A DNA stretch of 64,000 bases from Streptomyces resistomycificus (GTDB lineage: Bacteria > Actinomycetota > Actinomycetes > Streptomycetales > Streptomycetaceae). Below, piece by piece: positions 1 to 8,485 of the stretch (within the stretch, counting starts at the first letter, position 1; each line of letters begins with the position of its first letter). The position numbers and the translations under genes are program-made. The stretch covers positions 124,001 to 188,000 of the forward strand of contig NZ_KQ948993.1 of assembly GCF_001514265.1 (NCBI RefSeq), read 5' to 3'. Under the pieces are notes generated by a model, which was not told the DNA's origin, ran no database searches, and worked only from the letters and a program-made list of their open reading frames with translations.

Positions 1-812
1 CCCTTGCCGCCGTCGAAGTCGATGCCACCGAGCAACACGGCCGCGACGACCGAGAGTTCGAGTCCCGTCGCGTTGTCGAAGCGGGCACTGGCGTAGTGCA
101 GGGCCCAGAAGACGCCGGTGAGGGAGGCCATCAGGCCGGTCACCGTGAACAGGACCAGCTTCTGCCGCTTGACGCGGATGCCGGAGAAGCGCGCGGCCTC
201 CTCGCTGGCGCCGATCGCGTAGAGGGAGCGCCCGAAGGGGGTGAGGTGCAGGGCGACCACGGCGATGACGAGCAGCACCAGGAAGGGGAGGAAGGCCTGC
301 GGGACGAAGCTCTCGCCGATCCGGCCGGCCGCGAAGTCCAGGTACTGCGTGGGGAAGTCGGTCACCGCGTCGGAGCCGAGCACGATCTGTGCGATGCCCC
401 GGTAGGCGGCGAGGGTACCGATGGTGACGGCGAGGGAGGACAGGCCGAGCCGGGTGACCAGCAGGCCGTTGATCAGTCCGCAGACCACGCCGAGGAGCAG
501 GCAGATCGGGATGATCGCCTCGATGGTCATGCCCTGGTTCCACAGGGCGCCCATCACCGCGCCGGACAGACCGGCGGTGGAGGCGACCGACAGGTCGATC
601 TCGCCGGCGACCACGAGCAGCGTCATCGGGAGGGCGATCAGCGCGATCGGCAGGGTGTTGCCGATGAGGAAGGACAGGTTGAGCGCGTTCCCGAAGCCGT
701 CGACGGTGGTGAAGGACAGCAGGAGCACGACGATCAGGAGCGCGCCGACGGCTGAATCCCACCTTTTCAAGGCGGACCCGCGACTCGCGCGTGACAGGGT
801 GGAGTCAGCCAT
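1..812 (-). CDS. Sugar ABC transporter permease, rhamnose type (3' end outside window)
   Basis: This reads from an ATG at 812 leftward and runs off the window edge without a stop, so only the N-terminal ~270 residues are visible. They form a hydrophobic permease of the RbsC/RhaP-RhaQ class (BPD_transp_2), with conserved stretches such as GEIDLSVASTAG and a late LLGGIDFDGG. It should form the membrane channel of a ribose/rhamnose-type importer with the permease and ATPase just upstream. The ATG lies inside the end of the preceding permease gene (8-nt overlap, ATGGCTGA), which implies translational coupling. The binding protein expected for such an operon would lie beyond the left edge. The rhamnose assignment is inferred from the divergent rha genes. 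Confidence 0.88.
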   Translation of the reverse strand, partial: MADSTLSRASRGSALKRWDSAVGALLIVVLLLSFTTVDGFGNALNLSFLIGNTLPIALIALPMTLLVVAGEIDLSVASTAGLSGAVMGALWNQGMTIEAIIPICLLLGVVCGLINGLLVTRLGLSSLAVTIGTLAAYRGIAQIVLGSDAVTDFPTQYLDFAAGRIGESFVPQAFLPFLVLLVIAVVALHLTPFGRSLYAIGASEEAARFSGIRVKRQKLVLFTVTGLMASLTGVFWALHYASARFDNATGLELSVVAAVLLGGIDFDGGK

Positions 813-1845
813 GGCGGGCGTTCCTCTTCTTCAGAGCGGCCGCCACCCGCAGCGCGACCACACGGTCCACGGCGATGGCGAGGATGAGCAGGATGCCGTT
901 GATCGCGAGTACCCAGACCGAGCTGACGCCGAGGGCGGGCAGCACGCTGTTGATGGAGGTCAGCAGCAAGGCGCCCAGGGCCGCCCCGTAGACGCTGCCG
1001 GATCCGCCGGTGAAGACGACGCCGCCGACCACGACCGCGCTGACGACGGTCAGTTCGTAGCCGTTGCCCGTGCCGGAGTCGACGTTCCCGAACCGGGCCA
1101 GGTACAGCGCACCCGCGAGTCCGGCGAGGGCGCCGCAGAAGGTGTACGCGACCAGGATCCGCTTGCGCACCGGGATACCGGCGAGACGGGCGGCCTCCGG
1201 GTTGGAGCCGAGCGCGTACAGCTCGCGGCCGCTGCCGAAGTGCTTGAGGTAGTACGCCGTCGCCACCAGCACCACCAGGGCGATCAGCGCCAGGTACGGC
1301 ACGGCGGACAGTCCGCCGGAGCCGAAGTCCACGAAGCCGTCGGGCAGGTCGGCCGCGGTGATCTGCCGGGAGCCGACCCAGATCGAGTCGATGCCCCGGA
1401 TGATGTAGAGCGTGCCGAGGGTCACGACTAGCGCGGGCACCTGGCCGAGGCTCACGAGAAGGCCGTTGAGCAGGCCGAAGCCGATGCCCAGAAGGACCGC
1501 CAGGGCCACGGCCACGACCGGGTTCCCGCCGCCCTGGAGATACGTACCGGCGGCGAAGGCGCTGATGCCGAGGGTGGAGCCGACCGACAGGTCGACGTTC
1601 CGCGTGATCACGACCAGCGACTGGCCGACGGCGACCAGCACCAGGATGGTCGCGTTGAGCAGCAGGTCCTTGATGCCCTGCTCGGTCAGGAACTCGCTGT
1701 TGCCCAGCTGGGTGACGACGATCATCACCAGGAAGACGGCCAGGATGGCGAGTTCACGCATCTTGAAGACGCGGTCCACCAGCCGGGTGCCACTGGACTT
1801 GGGCACCTCGGCGACGGGGGTGTTCTGAGGGGTGGTCACCGTCAT
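805..1845 (-). CDS. Sugar ABC transporter permease, rhamnose type
   Basis: The protein is 346 aa, starting MTVTTPQNTP. About 45 polar residues precede a run of hydrophobic helices. Family landmarks are the VDLSVGSTLG segment and the late VVVGGVVFTGGSGS segment of RbsC-like permeases. It probably pairs with the second, distinct permease downstream to form a heterodimeric channel, as in the rhizobial RhaSTPQ importer. The ATG overlaps the stop of the ATPase gene by 4 nt (ATGA), and its own stop lies inside the next permease. An upstream extension of the reading frame is possible but would lie entirely within the ATPase gene, so it was rejected. Rhamnose as substrate is inferred from context. 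Confidence 0.92.
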   Translation of the reverse strand: MTVTTPQNTPVAEVPKSSGTRLVDRVFKMRELAILAVFLVMIVVTQLGNSEFLTEQGIKDLLLNATILVLVAVGQSLVVITRNVDLSVGSTLGISAFAAGTYLQGGGNPVVAVALAVLLGIGFGLLNGLLVSLGQVPALVVTLGTLYIIRGIDSIWVGSRQITAADLPDGFVDFGSGGLSAVPYLALIALVVLVATAYYLKHFGSGRELYALGSNPEAARLAGIPVRKRILVAYTFCGALAGLAGALYLARFGNVDSGTGNGYELTVVSAVVVGGVVFTGGSGSVYGAALGALLLTSINSVLPALGVSSVWVLAINGILLILAIAVDRVVALRVAAALKKRNARHG

Positions 1846-3359
1846 GCGGCGGCCCTCCCGGTGGCTGCGGCCATCACGGATTCCTCGGTGGCTTCGGAGC
1901 GAGGGATCTCGGCGGTGAGCCGGCCCTCGTGCATCACGAGCACGCGGTCGGCCATACCGAGGATCTCGGGCAGGTCGGAGGAGATCATCAGCACGGCCAC
2001 GCCGTCGGCGGCGAGCCGGCTGAGGAGGCGGTGCACCTCGGCCTTCGTACCGACGTCGATGCCCCGGGTGGGCTCGTCGACGATCAGCACCTTCGGGCCG
2101 GTGGCGAGCCACTTGGCGAGGACGACCTTCTGCTGGTTGCCGCCGGACAGGGTGTTGACGGTGTCGGCGATCCGGGCGTACTTCACCTGGAGCCTGACGG
2201 CCCAGTCGAGGGAGCGGCTGCGCTCGGCGCCGCGGTCGACGAGCCCGGCCTTCACCGTCGTACGGAGTCCGGTGAGCCCGATGTTCCGCTCGATGGACAT
2301 GTCCATCACCAGGCCCTGGGCGCGGCGGTCCTCGGGGACCAGGGCGAGCCCGGCGGCCATCGCGGTGGACGGGGCGCCGTTGGTGAGCGCCTTGCCGTCG
2401 ATGTCGACCTCGCCCGCGTCCCAGCGGTCGATGCCGAAGACGGCCCGCGCCACCTCCGTACGGCCGGCTCCGACGAGGCCGGCCAGTCCGACGATCTCGC
2501 CACGGCGGACGTCGAAGGAGACGTCGGTGAAGACACCCTCGCGGGTCAGCCGGCGCACGCTCAGCGCGACTTCGCCGGCCTCGACCTCCTGCTTGGGGTA
2601 CAGCTCGTCGAGGTCGCGGCCGACCATGCGGCGGACCAGGTCGTCCTCGGTCATCCCGTCGACCGGTTCGCTGGAGATCCAGGCGCCGTCGCGCAGGGTG
2701 GTGACCCGCCGGCAGATCTGGAAGATCTCCTCCAGGCGGTGGGAGATGAACAGGATGGCCGAGCCCTGCTCGCGCAGGGTGCGCACGACGCCGAAGAGCC
2801 GGGCCACCTCACTGCCGGTGAGAGCCGCCGTCGGCTCGTCCATGATCAGGACGCGGGCGTCGAAGGAGAGCGCCTTGGCGATCTCGACGATCTGCTGGTC
2901 GGCGATGGACAGGCCGCGGGCGGGGCGGTCGGGGTCGAGTTCGACGCCGAGCCGCTGCATCAGGGCCAGGGTCGCGGCGTGCGTGGCCTTGTGGTCGATC
3001 CGGCCGAGTGCGCGCCGTGGCTGGCGGCCCATGAAGATGTTCTCGGCGATCGACAGGTCGGGAAAGAGCGTGGGCTCCTGGTAGATCACGGCGATACCGG
3101 CGTCGCGGGCGTCGCCGGGGCCGTGGAAGAGAACGGGCTCGCCATCGAGCAGCACCTGGCCGGCGTCGGGTCGGTGCACCCCGGCGAGCGTCTTGATGAG
3201 GGTGGACTTGCCCGCGCCGTTCTCACCGGCGAGGGCATGTACCTCGCCGGGGAACAGCTCCAGGGAAACGTCCCGCAGTGCGCGCACCGCTCCGAAGGAC
3301 TTGGAAACGTCCTTGAGCGACAGCACCGGGGCCGGACCCGCTTCGGACGGGTGGGTCAT
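1842..3359 (-). CDS. Sugar ABC transporter ATP-binding protein, rhamnose type
   Basis: This is a 505-aa ATPase with two nucleotide-binding domains in one chain, as in RbsA/XylG/RhaT. The first domain has an intact Walker A (GENGAGKST) and a Walker B ending VLIMDEPTAAL. The second has the degenerate Walker A (GLVGAGRTE) normal for this class, plus a good signature LSGGNQQKVVLAKWL and Walker B VLIVDEPTRGID. It powers the two permeases encoded downstream, to which it is joined by overlapping stop and start codons. It is the first gene of the leftward operon and faces rhaI across a shared regulatory region of about 270 bp. The specificity for rhamnose rests on that linkage. Confidence 0.93.
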   Translation of the reverse strand: MTHPSEAGPAPVLSLKDVSKSFGAVRALRDVSLELFPGEVHALAGENGAGKSTLIKTLAGVHRPDAGQVLLDGEPVLFHGPGDARDAGIAVIYQEPTLFPDLSIAENIFMGRQPRRALGRIDHKATHAATLALMQRLGVELDPDRPARGLSIADQQIVEIAKALSFDARVLIMDEPTAALTGSEVARLFGVVRTLREQGSAILFISHRLEEIFQICRRVTTLRDGAWISSEPVDGMTEDDLVRRMVGRDLDELYPKQEVEAGEVALSVRRLTREGVFTDVSFDVRRGEIVGLAGLVGAGRTEVARAVFGIDRWDAGEVDIDGKALTNGAPSTAMAAGLALVPEDRRAQGLVMDMSIERNIGLTGLRTTVKAGLVDRGAERSRSLDWAVRLQVKYARIADTVNTLSGGNQQKVVLAKWLATGPKVLIVDEPTRGIDVGTKAEVHRLLSRLAADGVAVLMISSDLPEILGMADRVLVMHEGRLTAEIPRSEATEESVMAAATGRAAA

Positions 3360-3427
3360 GGGGGCTCCTCGACAACGCCGGCGGAGGCCGTCACAGCGTC
3401 ATGAAAGGTTTCAACTCGGTTGCCGGG

Positions 3428-3457
3428 ACGTTAGGCATGCAGCGCATGTCACGTCAA
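3428..3457 (-). promoter_or_regulatory. Candidate promoter for the leftward rhamnose transporter operon
   Basis: On the minus strand TTGACG (3457-3452) is followed after 18 bp by TAACGT (3433-3428), a plausible vegetative promoter about 70 bp before the ATPase start. The operator-like repeat at 3402-3413 would fall just downstream of the transcription start. This is a prediction by inspection only. Confidence 0.45.
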
Positions 3458-3531
3458 TGGGTTCGTGTCGAAAACATTTCGATGCGGGTAGGTCACGGCG
3501 TGGTCACGAGCAAAACTCTGGGTCACAGGCC

Positions 3532-3560
3532 TTGACACCCCTCCAGGGGGCTCATAACTT
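3532..3560 (+). promoter_or_regulatory. Candidate promoter for rhaI and downstream genes
   Basis: TTGACA (3532-3537) is followed after exactly 17 bp by TAACTT (3555-3560), one of the best consensus-like promoters in the window. The predicted start near 3567 coincides with the dyad at 3568-3579, so binding there would block transcription. Confidence 0.6.
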
Positions 3561-3631
3561 CGCCTCTTGAATCGTTTCATCCTGAAGCCTTTTCAGGAGA
3601 CTTTCCGACCCGACGTCACAGGAGCCCCGAA

Positions 3632-4792
3632 GTGACCGAACTCGCCGCCGTGAAGGCCGCTCTAAAGACTCAGGCAGTGGAGACGCCGTCGTGGGCGTAC
3701 GGGAACTCGGGAACGCGTTTCAAGGTGTTCGCGCAACCGGGTGTCCCCCGTGATCCATGGGAGAAGCTCGCGGATGCCGCGAAGGTCCACGAGTACACGG
3801 GCGTGGCCCCGACGGTCGCCCTGCACATCCCCTGGGACAAGGTCGACGACTATGCGGCGCTCGCGAAGTACGCCGAGGAGCGGGGCGTGAAGCTGGGCGC
3901 GATCAACTCCAACACCTTCCAGGACGACGCCTACAAGCTGGGCAGCATCTGCCACCCGGACGCGGCGGTGCGGCGCAAGGCGGTGGACCACCTGCTGGAG
4001 TGCGTGGACATCATGGACGCGACCGGTTCGCGGGATCTGAAGCTGTGGTTCGCGGACGGGACGAACTACCCCGGGCAGGACGACATCCGCGAGCGGCAGG
4101 ACCGGCTCGCGGAGGGGCTGGCGGAGGTGTACGGGCGGCTCGGCGACGACCAGCGGATGCTGCTGGAGTACAAGTTCTTCGAGCCCGCGTTCTACACGAC
4201 CGACGTACCGGACTGGGGCACGGCCTACTCCCACTGCCTCAAGCTCGGCGAGAAGGCCCAGGTCGTCGTCGACACCGGCCACCACGCACCGGGTACCAAC
4301 ATCGAGTTCATCGTCGCCACGCTGCTGCGGGAGGGGAAGCTCGGGGCGTTCGACTTCAACTCGCGGTTCTACGCGGACGACGACCTGATGGTGGGCGCCG
4401 CCGATCCGTTCCAGCTGTTCCGGATCATGTACGAGGTGATCCGCGGCGGCGGGTTCACGCCCGAGGTCGCTTTCATGCTCGACCAGTGCCACAACATCGA
4501 GGCGAAGATCCCCGCGATCATCCGCTCGGTGATGAACGTCCAGGAGGCCACGGCGAAGGCCCTGCTCGTGGACCGGGCGGCACTGGACGTGGCGCAGCGC
4601 TCGGGTGACGTGCTCGAGGCGAACGCCGTGATCATGGACGCGTACAACACCGACGTACGGCCGCTGCTCGCCTCGCTTCGCGAGGACATGGGGCTCGACC
4701 CCGACCCGATGGCCGCGTACAGGCGGTCCGGGTGGGCCGCGAAGATCGTCGCGGAGCGGGTCGGTGGCCAGCAGGCCGGTTGGGGGGCGTGA
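3632..4792 (+). CDS. rhaI: L-rhamnose isomerase
   Basis: The product is 386 aa and resembles the Pseudomonas/Bacillus type of metal-dependent L-rhamnose isomerase, a TIM-barrel sugar isomerase converting L-rhamnose to L-rhamnulose in the cytoplasm. Visible landmarks include the VDTGHHAPGTNIE segment and the FDFNSRFYADDDL segment, which carry likely metal and substrate residues. The GTG start at 3632 follows a GGAG at about 3621. It is the first gene of the rightward catabolic operon; the aldolase/dehydrogenase gene follows after about 138 bp and rhamnulokinase after that. The kinase and aldolase neighbours make rhamnose a firmer call than for an isolated isomerase. Confidence 0.9.
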   Translation: MTELAAVKAALKTQAVETPSWAYGNSGTRFKVFAQPGVPRDPWEKLADAAKVHEYTGVAPTVALHIPWDKVDDYAALAKYAEERGVKLGAINSNTFQDDAYKLGSICHPDAAVRRKAVDHLLECVDIMDATGSRDLKLWFADGTNYPGQDDIRERQDRLAEGLAEVYGRLGDDQRMLLEYKFFEPAFYTTDVPDWGTAYSHCLKLGEKAQVVVDTGHHAPGTNIEFIVATLLREGKLGAFDFNSRFYADDDLMVGAADPFQLFRIMYEVIRGGGFTPEVAFMLDQCHNIEAKIPAIIRSVMNVQEATAKALLVDRAALDVAQRSGDVLEANAVIMDAYNTDVRPLLASLREDMGLDPDPMAAYRRSGWAAKIVAERVGGQQAGWGA

Positions 4793-4930
4793 GCTCCTGC
4801 CCGGACCCGTCGTCCGCGGGCCGCGGGCCGTCAGCGGCCGCCGCGCCCACCCGGCGGAGCCGCACATCGCCACGGCCCCGCGCCCCCAGGGAAACGCACT
4901 CACCCTCTTTCCAGTAAGGACTGAACGTTC

Positions 4931-6970
4931 ATGGCACCCCATCCCGAAGCCGCCGCCCTCCTCGCCCGGTCCCACCGACTCGGCGCCGATCCCCGCAACA
5001 CCAACTACGCCGGCGGCAACGCGTCCGCGAAGGGCACCGACACCGACCCCGTCACCGGCGGTGACGTCGAGCTGATGTGGGTGAAGGGGTCCGGTGGCGA
5101 CCTCGGCACGCTGACCGAGAGCGGGCTGGCCGTGCTGCGGCTGGACCGGATGCGGGCACTGGTCGACGTGTACCCGGGGGTGGAGCGCGAGGACGAGATG
5201 GTCGCCGCGTTCGACTACTGCCTGCACGGCAAGGGCGGGGCCGCACCCTCCATCGACACGGCCATGCACGGGCTCGTGGAGGCGGCGCACGTAGACCACC
5301 TGCACCCGGACTCCGGGATCGCGCTGGCCTGCGCGGCCGACGGGGAGAAGCTGACGGCCGAGTGTTTCGGCGACACCGTGGTGTGGGTGCCGTGGCGGCG
5401 GCCGGGCTTCCAGCTCGGACTGGACATCGCGGCGGTCAAGGAGGCCAATCCGCAGGCGATCGGCTGTGTCCTCGGCGGACACGGGATCACGGCCTGGGGT
5501 GACACCTCCGAGGAGTGCGAGCGCAACTCGCTGCACATCATCCGGACCGCGGAGGCCTTCCTGGCGGAGCGTGGCAGGCCGGAGCCCTTCGGTCCGGTGA
5601 TCGACGGGTACGGGGCACTGCCCGAGGCCGAGCGGCGGGAGCGGGCCGCGGCCCTGGCGCCGTACGTCCGTGCCGTCGCCTCCCAGGACAGGCCGCAGGT
5701 CGGGCACTTCACCGACTCCGAGGTCGTCCTCGACTTCCTCGCCGCCGCCGAGCACCCGCGGCTGGCCGCGCTCGGCACCTCCTGCCCCGACCACTTCCTG
5801 CGGACCAAGGTCCGGCCGCTGGTCCTCGACCTGCCGCCGACGGCCCCGCTGGACGAGGCGCTCGCCCGGCTGAAGGAGCTGCACGCCGAGTACCGCGAGG
5901 AGTACGCCGCCTACTACCGGCGGCACGCCGAGCCCGACTCCCCCGCGATGCGCGGCGCCGACCCGGCGATCGTGCTGGTTCCGGGCGTGGGCATGTTCTC
6001 CTTCGGCAAGGACAAGCAGACCGCCCGCGTGGCCGGCGAGTTCTACGTCAACGCGATCAACGTGATGCGGGGCGCCGAGGCGGTCTCGACGTACGCGCCG
6101 ATCGAGGAGTCGGAGAAGTTCCGCATCGAGTACTGGGCGCTGGAGGAGGCCAAGCTCCAGCGGATGCCGAAGCCCAAGCCGCTGGCGACCCGCGTCGCCC
6201 TGGTGACGGGCGCGGGCAGCGGGATCGGCAAGGCGATCGCGCAGCGGCTGGTCGCCGAGGGCGCGTGTGTGGTGATCGCGGACCTCGACGCCGGCAACGC
6301 CCAGGCCGTCGCGGACGAGCTCGGCGGGGCCGACAAGGCCGTCGCCGTGGCCGTGGACGTCACCTCGGAGGAGCAGATCGCCGCGGCCTTCAAGGCGGCG
6401 GCGCTGGCGTTCGGCGGGGTCGACCTGGTGGTCAACAACGCCGGTATCTCCATCTCCAAGCCGCTGCTGGAGACCTCGGCGAAGGACTGGGACCTGCAGC
6501 ACGACATCATGGCCCGCGGCTCCTTCCTCGTCTCGCGCGAGGCGGCCCGGGTGATGATCGCGCAGGAGCTGGGCGGCGACATCGTCTACATCGCCTCCAA
6601 GAACGCCGTCTTCGCAGGCCCGAACAACATCGCCTACTCCGCCACCAAGGCCGACCAGGCCCACCAGGTGCGGCTGCTGGCCGCCGAGCTGGGCGAGCAC
6701 GGCATCCGCGTCAACGGGGTCAACCCGGACGGGGTCGTGCGCGGCTCGGGGATCTTCGCGGGCGGCTGGGGCGCCCAGCGGGCGGCCGTGTACGGCGTGC
6801 CGGAGGAGAAGCTGGGCGAGTTCTACGCCCAGCGGACCATCCTCAAGCGCGAGGTGCTGCCCGACCACGTGGCCAACGCGGTCTTCGCGCTGACCGGCGG
6901 GGAGCTGACGCACACCACCGGGCTGCACGTGCCGGTCGACGCCGGCGTCGCGGCCGCCTTCCTGCGATGA
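4931..6970 (+). CDS. Bifunctional rhamnulose-1-phosphate aldolase/lactaldehyde dehydrogenase
   Basis: This 679-aa protein fuses two enzymes. Residues about 1-400 are a class II aldolase/adducin domain that would split rhamnulose-1-phosphate into DHAP and L-lactaldehyde. Residues about 420-679 are a short-chain dehydrogenase with a Rossmann motif GAGSGIGKA (from residue 427) and a catalytic Y569-x3-K573 pair, expected to oxidise lactaldehyde to lactate. Such fusions are known in Bacillus and actinobacterial rhamnose pathways. An AGTAAGGA stretch ends about 11 nt before the ATG. Its stop overlaps the rhaB start (ATGA). The lactate product fits the lutABC genes immediately downstream. Confidence 0.92.
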   Translation: MAPHPEAAALLARSHRLGADPRNTNYAGGNASAKGTDTDPVTGGDVELMWVKGSGGDLGTLTESGLAVLRLDRMRALVDVYPGVEREDEMVAAFDYCLHGKGGAAPSIDTAMHGLVEAAHVDHLHPDSGIALACAADGEKLTAECFGDTVVWVPWRRPGFQLGLDIAAVKEANPQAIGCVLGGHGITAWGDTSEECERNSLHIIRTAEAFLAERGRPEPFGPVIDGYGALPEAERRERAAALAPYVRAVASQDRPQVGHFTDSEVVLDFLAAAEHPRLAALGTSCPDHFLRTKVRPLVLDLPPTAPLDEALARLKELHAEYREEYAAYYRRHAEPDSPAMRGADPAIVLVPGVGMFSFGKDKQTARVAGEFYVNAINVMRGAEAVSTYAPIEESEKFRIEYWALEEAKLQRMPKPKPLATRVALVTGAGSGIGKAIAQRLVAEGACVVIADLDAGNAQAVADELGGADKAVAVAVDVTSEEQIAAAFKAAALAFGGVDLVVNNAGISISKPLLETSAKDWDLQHDIMARGSFLVSREAARVMIAQELGGDIVYIASKNAVFAGPNNIAYSATKADQAHQVRLLAAELGEHGIRVNGVNPDGVVRGSGIFAGGWGAQRAAVYGVPEEKLGEFYAQRTILKREVLPDHVANAVFALTGGELTHTTGLHVPVDAGVAAAFLR

Positions 6971-8415
6971 GCGCGGCCGTGAAGTCGTACGCCGCGGTCG
7001 ACCTGGGCGCCTCCAGTGGACGCGTCATGGTCGGCCGCGTCGGCCCCGACAGCCTCGAGCTGACCGAGGCGCACCGCTTCCCCAACCGGCCGGTGCGGAC
7101 GCCCGAAGGGCTGCGCTGGGACATCCTCGGTCTGTACGGGGGTGTCCTGGAGGGGCTGCGGGCGGCCGGCCAGGTCGACTCCGTCGGCATCGACAGCTGG
7201 GCCGTGGACTACGGCCTGCTGGACGCCGACGGAGCGCTGCTCGGCAACCCCGTGCACTACCGGGACGCGCGGACCGAGTCCGTCGCGGAGAAGGTGTGGG
7301 CGACCGTGCCCGCCGAGGAGCTGTACGCGGCCACCGGGCTGCAGTACGCCCCCTTCAACACGCTGTACCAGCTGGTCGCGGCCCGCTCCTCCGCCCAGCT
7401 GGCCCACGCCGAGCGCCTGTTGCTCATCCCCGACCTGCTCACCTACTGGCTGACGGGCGAGCAGGGCACCGAGCTCACCAACGCCTCGACGACCCAGCTG
7501 ATCGACCCCCGGACGCGCGAGTGGTCGCGGGACGTGGCCTCCCGGCTCGGCATCGACCTCGGGCTGTTCGCGCCGCTGCGCCGGCCCGGCGATCCGGCGG
7601 GCGTGCTGCGTCCGGACGTACTGGAGGAGACCGGGCTGAGGGGCCCGGTGCCGGTGACGGCCGTGGGGTCGCACGACACGGCGTCCGCGGTGGCGGCCGT
7701 ACCGGCCGGCGATGAGCGGTTCGCGTACATCTGCACCGGCACCTGGTCCCTCGCGGGGCTCGAGCTGGACGCGCCGGTGCTGACGGAGGAGAGCCGCGCC
7801 GCCAACTTCACCAACGAGCTGGGGCTGGACGGCACGGTCCGCTACCTGCGCAACATCATGGGCCTGTGGCTGCTCCAGGAGTGCGTACGGGCCTGGGGGG
7901 ACCCCGACCTGGGAGCACTGCTCCTCGACGCGGCCAAGGTGCCGACGCTGCGGTCGGTGGTGGACGCGGGTGACGCCGCGTTCCTGGCGCCGGGGCGCAT
8001 GCCGGACCGGATCGCCGAGGCGTGCCGTGCCTCGGGGCAGCCGGTGCCCGAGTCGCCCGCCGAGGTCACCCGCTGCATTCTCGACTCCCTGGCCCTGGCC
8101 CATCGCCGGGCCGTCGAGGACGCGCAGCGGCTCGCCGACCACCCGGTCGACGTCGTGTACGTCGTCGGGGGCGGCACCCGCAACGCGCTGCTGTGCCAGC
8201 TGACCGCCGACGCCTGCGGGCTTCCGGTGGTGGCGGGCCCGACGGAGGCGGCGGCCCTCGGCAACGTGCTGGTCCAGGCGCGCGCCCACGGGCTGGTCGG
8301 CGATCTGGCGGGCATGCGACGCCTGCTCACCCGTACCCAGCCGCTCACCCGGTACGAGCCGCGGGGCGACGCGGAGCGGTGGCGCGAGGCGCAGGACCGG
8401 CTCACCCTGCGGTGA
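6967..8415 (+). CDS. rhaB: Rhamnulokinase
   Basis: The 482-aa protein belongs to the FGGY carbohydrate kinase family. The N-terminal phosphate motif AAVDLGASSGRVMVG, the segment SWAVDYGLLD and the C-terminal VYVVGGGTRNALLCQ glycine-rich motif are characteristic of rhamnulokinase. It phosphorylates L-rhamnulose to L-rhamnulose-1-phosphate, the substrate of the preceding aldolase domain. The ATG overlaps the aldolase/dehydrogenase stop by 4 nt, so the two are translationally coupled. A gap of 70 bp with its own operator-like repeat separates it from lutA. Confidence 0.93.
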   Translation: MSAAVKSYAAVDLGASSGRVMVGRVGPDSLELTEAHRFPNRPVRTPEGLRWDILGLYGGVLEGLRAAGQVDSVGIDSWAVDYGLLDADGALLGNPVHYRDARTESVAEKVWATVPAEELYAATGLQYAPFNTLYQLVAARSSAQLAHAERLLLIPDLLTYWLTGEQGTELTNASTTQLIDPRTREWSRDVASRLGIDLGLFAPLRRPGDPAGVLRPDVLEETGLRGPVPVTAVGSHDTASAVAAVPAGDERFAYICTGTWSLAGLELDAPVLTEESRAANFTNELGLDGTVRYLRNIMGLWLLQECVRAWGDPDLGALLLDAAKVPTLRSVVDAGDAAFLAPGRMPDRIAEACRASGQPVPESPAEVTRCILDSLALAHRRAVEDAQRLADHPVDVVYVVGGGTRNALLCQLTADACGLPVVAGPTEAAALGNVLVQARAHGLVGDLAGMRRLLTRTQPLTRYEPRGDAERWREAQDRLTLR

Positions 8416-8445
8416 CGGGCACTCCCCCGGGCCGTCGGCCCGCAC

Positions 8446-8466
8446 TAGGCTGAACTCATCCGATGA
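8446..8466 (+). promoter_or_regulatory. Candidate lut promoter -10 and overlapping inverted repeat
   Basis: TAGGCT (8446-8451) resembles a Streptomyces -10 element, although no good -35 precedes it. Just after it lies TCATC-C-GATGA (8456-8466), a perfect 5-bp inverted repeat with one central base, about where transcription would start. Sites of this general shape are bound by GntR-family sugar or lactate regulators. The link is an inference. Confidence 0.4.
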
Positions 8467-8485
8467 TCGAACGCAAGGAGCCGCG

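Larger units (their letters stand above)
3402..3597. promoter_or_regulatory. Cluster of four inverted repeats in the rha divergent promoter
   Basis: Four short dyads lie between the divergent operons. They are TGAAAGGTTTCA (3402-3413), TCGAAA-ACA-TTTCGA (3468-3482), TGAATCGTTTCA (3568-3579) and CCTGAA-N5-TTCAGG (3581-3597). The first and third share the form TGAANCGNTTCA, with slight deviation in the first, typical of LacI- or DeoR-family operators. They sit at or just past the predicted start sites of both promoters, the position expected for a repressor that controls uptake and catabolism together. The regulator gene is not in the window, so its family is inferred. Confidence 0.55.

Noticed and set aside
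3662..6928. Long minus-strand open frame (1088 codons)
   Set aside because: It is antisense to rhaI and the aldolase/dehydrogenase, Arg/His/Gly-rich, and shows no family motif; it is a GC-rich shadow.
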